Assembly: GCA_003520965.1 (NCBI GenBank)
Contig: DOTU01000100.1
Location: 1 to 6,513 of the forward strand
Direction: 5' to 3'
Length of the DNA stretch: 6,513 bases
Source: Candidatus Zixiibacteriota bacterium
GTDB taxonomy: Bacteria > Zixibacteria > MSB-5A5 > UBA10806
This document shows positions 6,250-6,513 of this stretch, one piece after another (positions within the stretch are counted from its first letter, which is position 1; each line of letters opens with the position of its first letter). The position numbers and the translations under genes were made by a program. Below the pieces are notes generated by a model. It saw only the letters and a list, made by a program, of their open reading frames with translations. It ran no database searches and had not been told where the DNA came from.

Positions 6250-6513
6250 TTATTCCGTTGCGCCAGAATTAAGTTTACTCTTCGCTTCTATGACCGGATT
6301 GTCCGGGGCAAGCGGTGCCAATAATCCTCCCGGCGGACAGTTGGGACAGGCGATTGGTCCGGGACCGCCCTTGAAATAACGAACCATGTAGGTTACATCA
6401 AGGCCGGTGAAAGAACAGGAGCCGTTAACATCGCCGGAAACATACCAGGTATTGCCGGGTGTGCATTCGCAACTATAAAATGGATGAGGACCACCCTTGA
6501 AATACCTGACAGA
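6250..6513 (-). CDS. C-terminal end of a dockerin-like repeat surface protein (5' part cut by window edge)
   Basis: The last 87 codons of a minus-strand gene enter from the right edge and stop at TAA (6252-6250). The sequence begins in the end of one dockerin-like unit (RYFKGGP) and is followed by a full one: SGDVNGSCSFTG, LDVTYMVRYFKGGPGP. The Asp/Asn-rich GDVNGS loop resembles the calcium-binding loop of type I dockerins. A CxC pair (SCEC) precedes the repeat and a CxxC pair (ACPNC) follows it, which is unusual and could form disulfides outside the cell. After the repeat there is a proline-rich, polar tail of about 25 residues without a known domain. Such modules in related bacteria sit at the C-terminus of large secreted proteins; what precedes it here cannot be seen. 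The hairpin at 6204-6224 is its likely terminator. Confidence 0.85.
   Translation of the reverse strand, partial: SVRYFKGGPHPFYSCECTPGNTWYVSGDVNGSCSFTGLDVTYMVRYFKGGPGPIACPNCPPGGLLAPLAPDNPVIEAKSKLNSGATE
6365..6504 (-). repeat. 42-codon tandem dockerin repeat visible in DNA
   Basis: CCGCCCTTGAAATA (6365-6378) recurs as CCACCCTTGAAATA (6491-6504) with one mismatch, exactly 126 bases apart. It encodes the YFKGGP end of successive dockerin-like units, so the unit length is 42 residues. The second copy is cut by the window edge. Confidence 0.7.

Noticed and set aside
5806..6324. 172-codon plus-strand frame overlapping the protease and its terminator
   Set aside because: It is out of frame with the CPBP gene and runs through the terminator and into the convergent dockerin gene.

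Overview
This window looks like part of a bacterial chromosome from the Fibrobacteres-Chlorobi-Bacteroidetes side of the tree. A candidate phylum such as Zixibacteria is my best guess, with moderate confidence. The reasons are two protein habits typical of that group: a C-terminal FlgD-like/type IX-like sorting module on a secreted enzyme (YPNPFN start, SGVYF near the end), and a C-terminal dockerin-like repeat of the GDVNG...YFKGGP kind on another protein. There are no RNA genes, CRISPR arrays, transposases or phage genes.

Layout. (1) From 1 to 2890, on the minus strand, lie two tandem paralogous genes for secreted Ntn-hydrolase-type enzymes related to the acyl-CoA:6-aminopenicillanate acyltransferase/C45 family. 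The upstream copy (1355-2890) is complete and ends in a sorting module. The downstream copy (1-1301) is intact but runs off the left edge exactly where its own sorting module should begin. They are 53 bases apart with no terminator between them, so they probably form one transcript. (2) From 2891 to 3210 is a divergent control region of 320 bases. It holds an 18-base palindrome that carries a -35-like hexamer on each strand, a long 38-base hairpin, and a good ribosome binding site for the next gene. (3) From 3211 to 5298, on the plus strand, is a single-pass membrane protein with a cytoplasmic zinc ribbon, an acidic linker, one membrane helix, a carboxypeptidase-regulatory-like domain, a PEGA domain and TPR repeats. 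It is followed by a textbook terminator. (4) From 5471 to 6199, on the plus strand, is a CPBP-family (Abi/CAAX-like) intramembrane protease that appears to be read from a leaderless transcript. (5) A bidirectional terminator separates it from a minus-strand gene entering from the right edge (6250-6513). Only the last 87 codons of that gene are present, and they encode a dockerin-like module and a short tail.

How the genes may work together. The theme is the cell surface and secretion: two exported amide hydrolases/acyltransferases, an envelope-spanning scaffold, a membrane protease and a dockerin-type surface protein. A shared pathway is not shown. Apart from the tandem hydrolase pair, each gene seems to have its own transcription signals. 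The most unusual items are the hydrolase pair, which differ from each other at a predicted active-site position, the zinc ribbon-to-TPR membrane architecture, and the palindrome/hairpin content of the divergent spacer. All domain calls come from reading motifs by eye; no database search was run.
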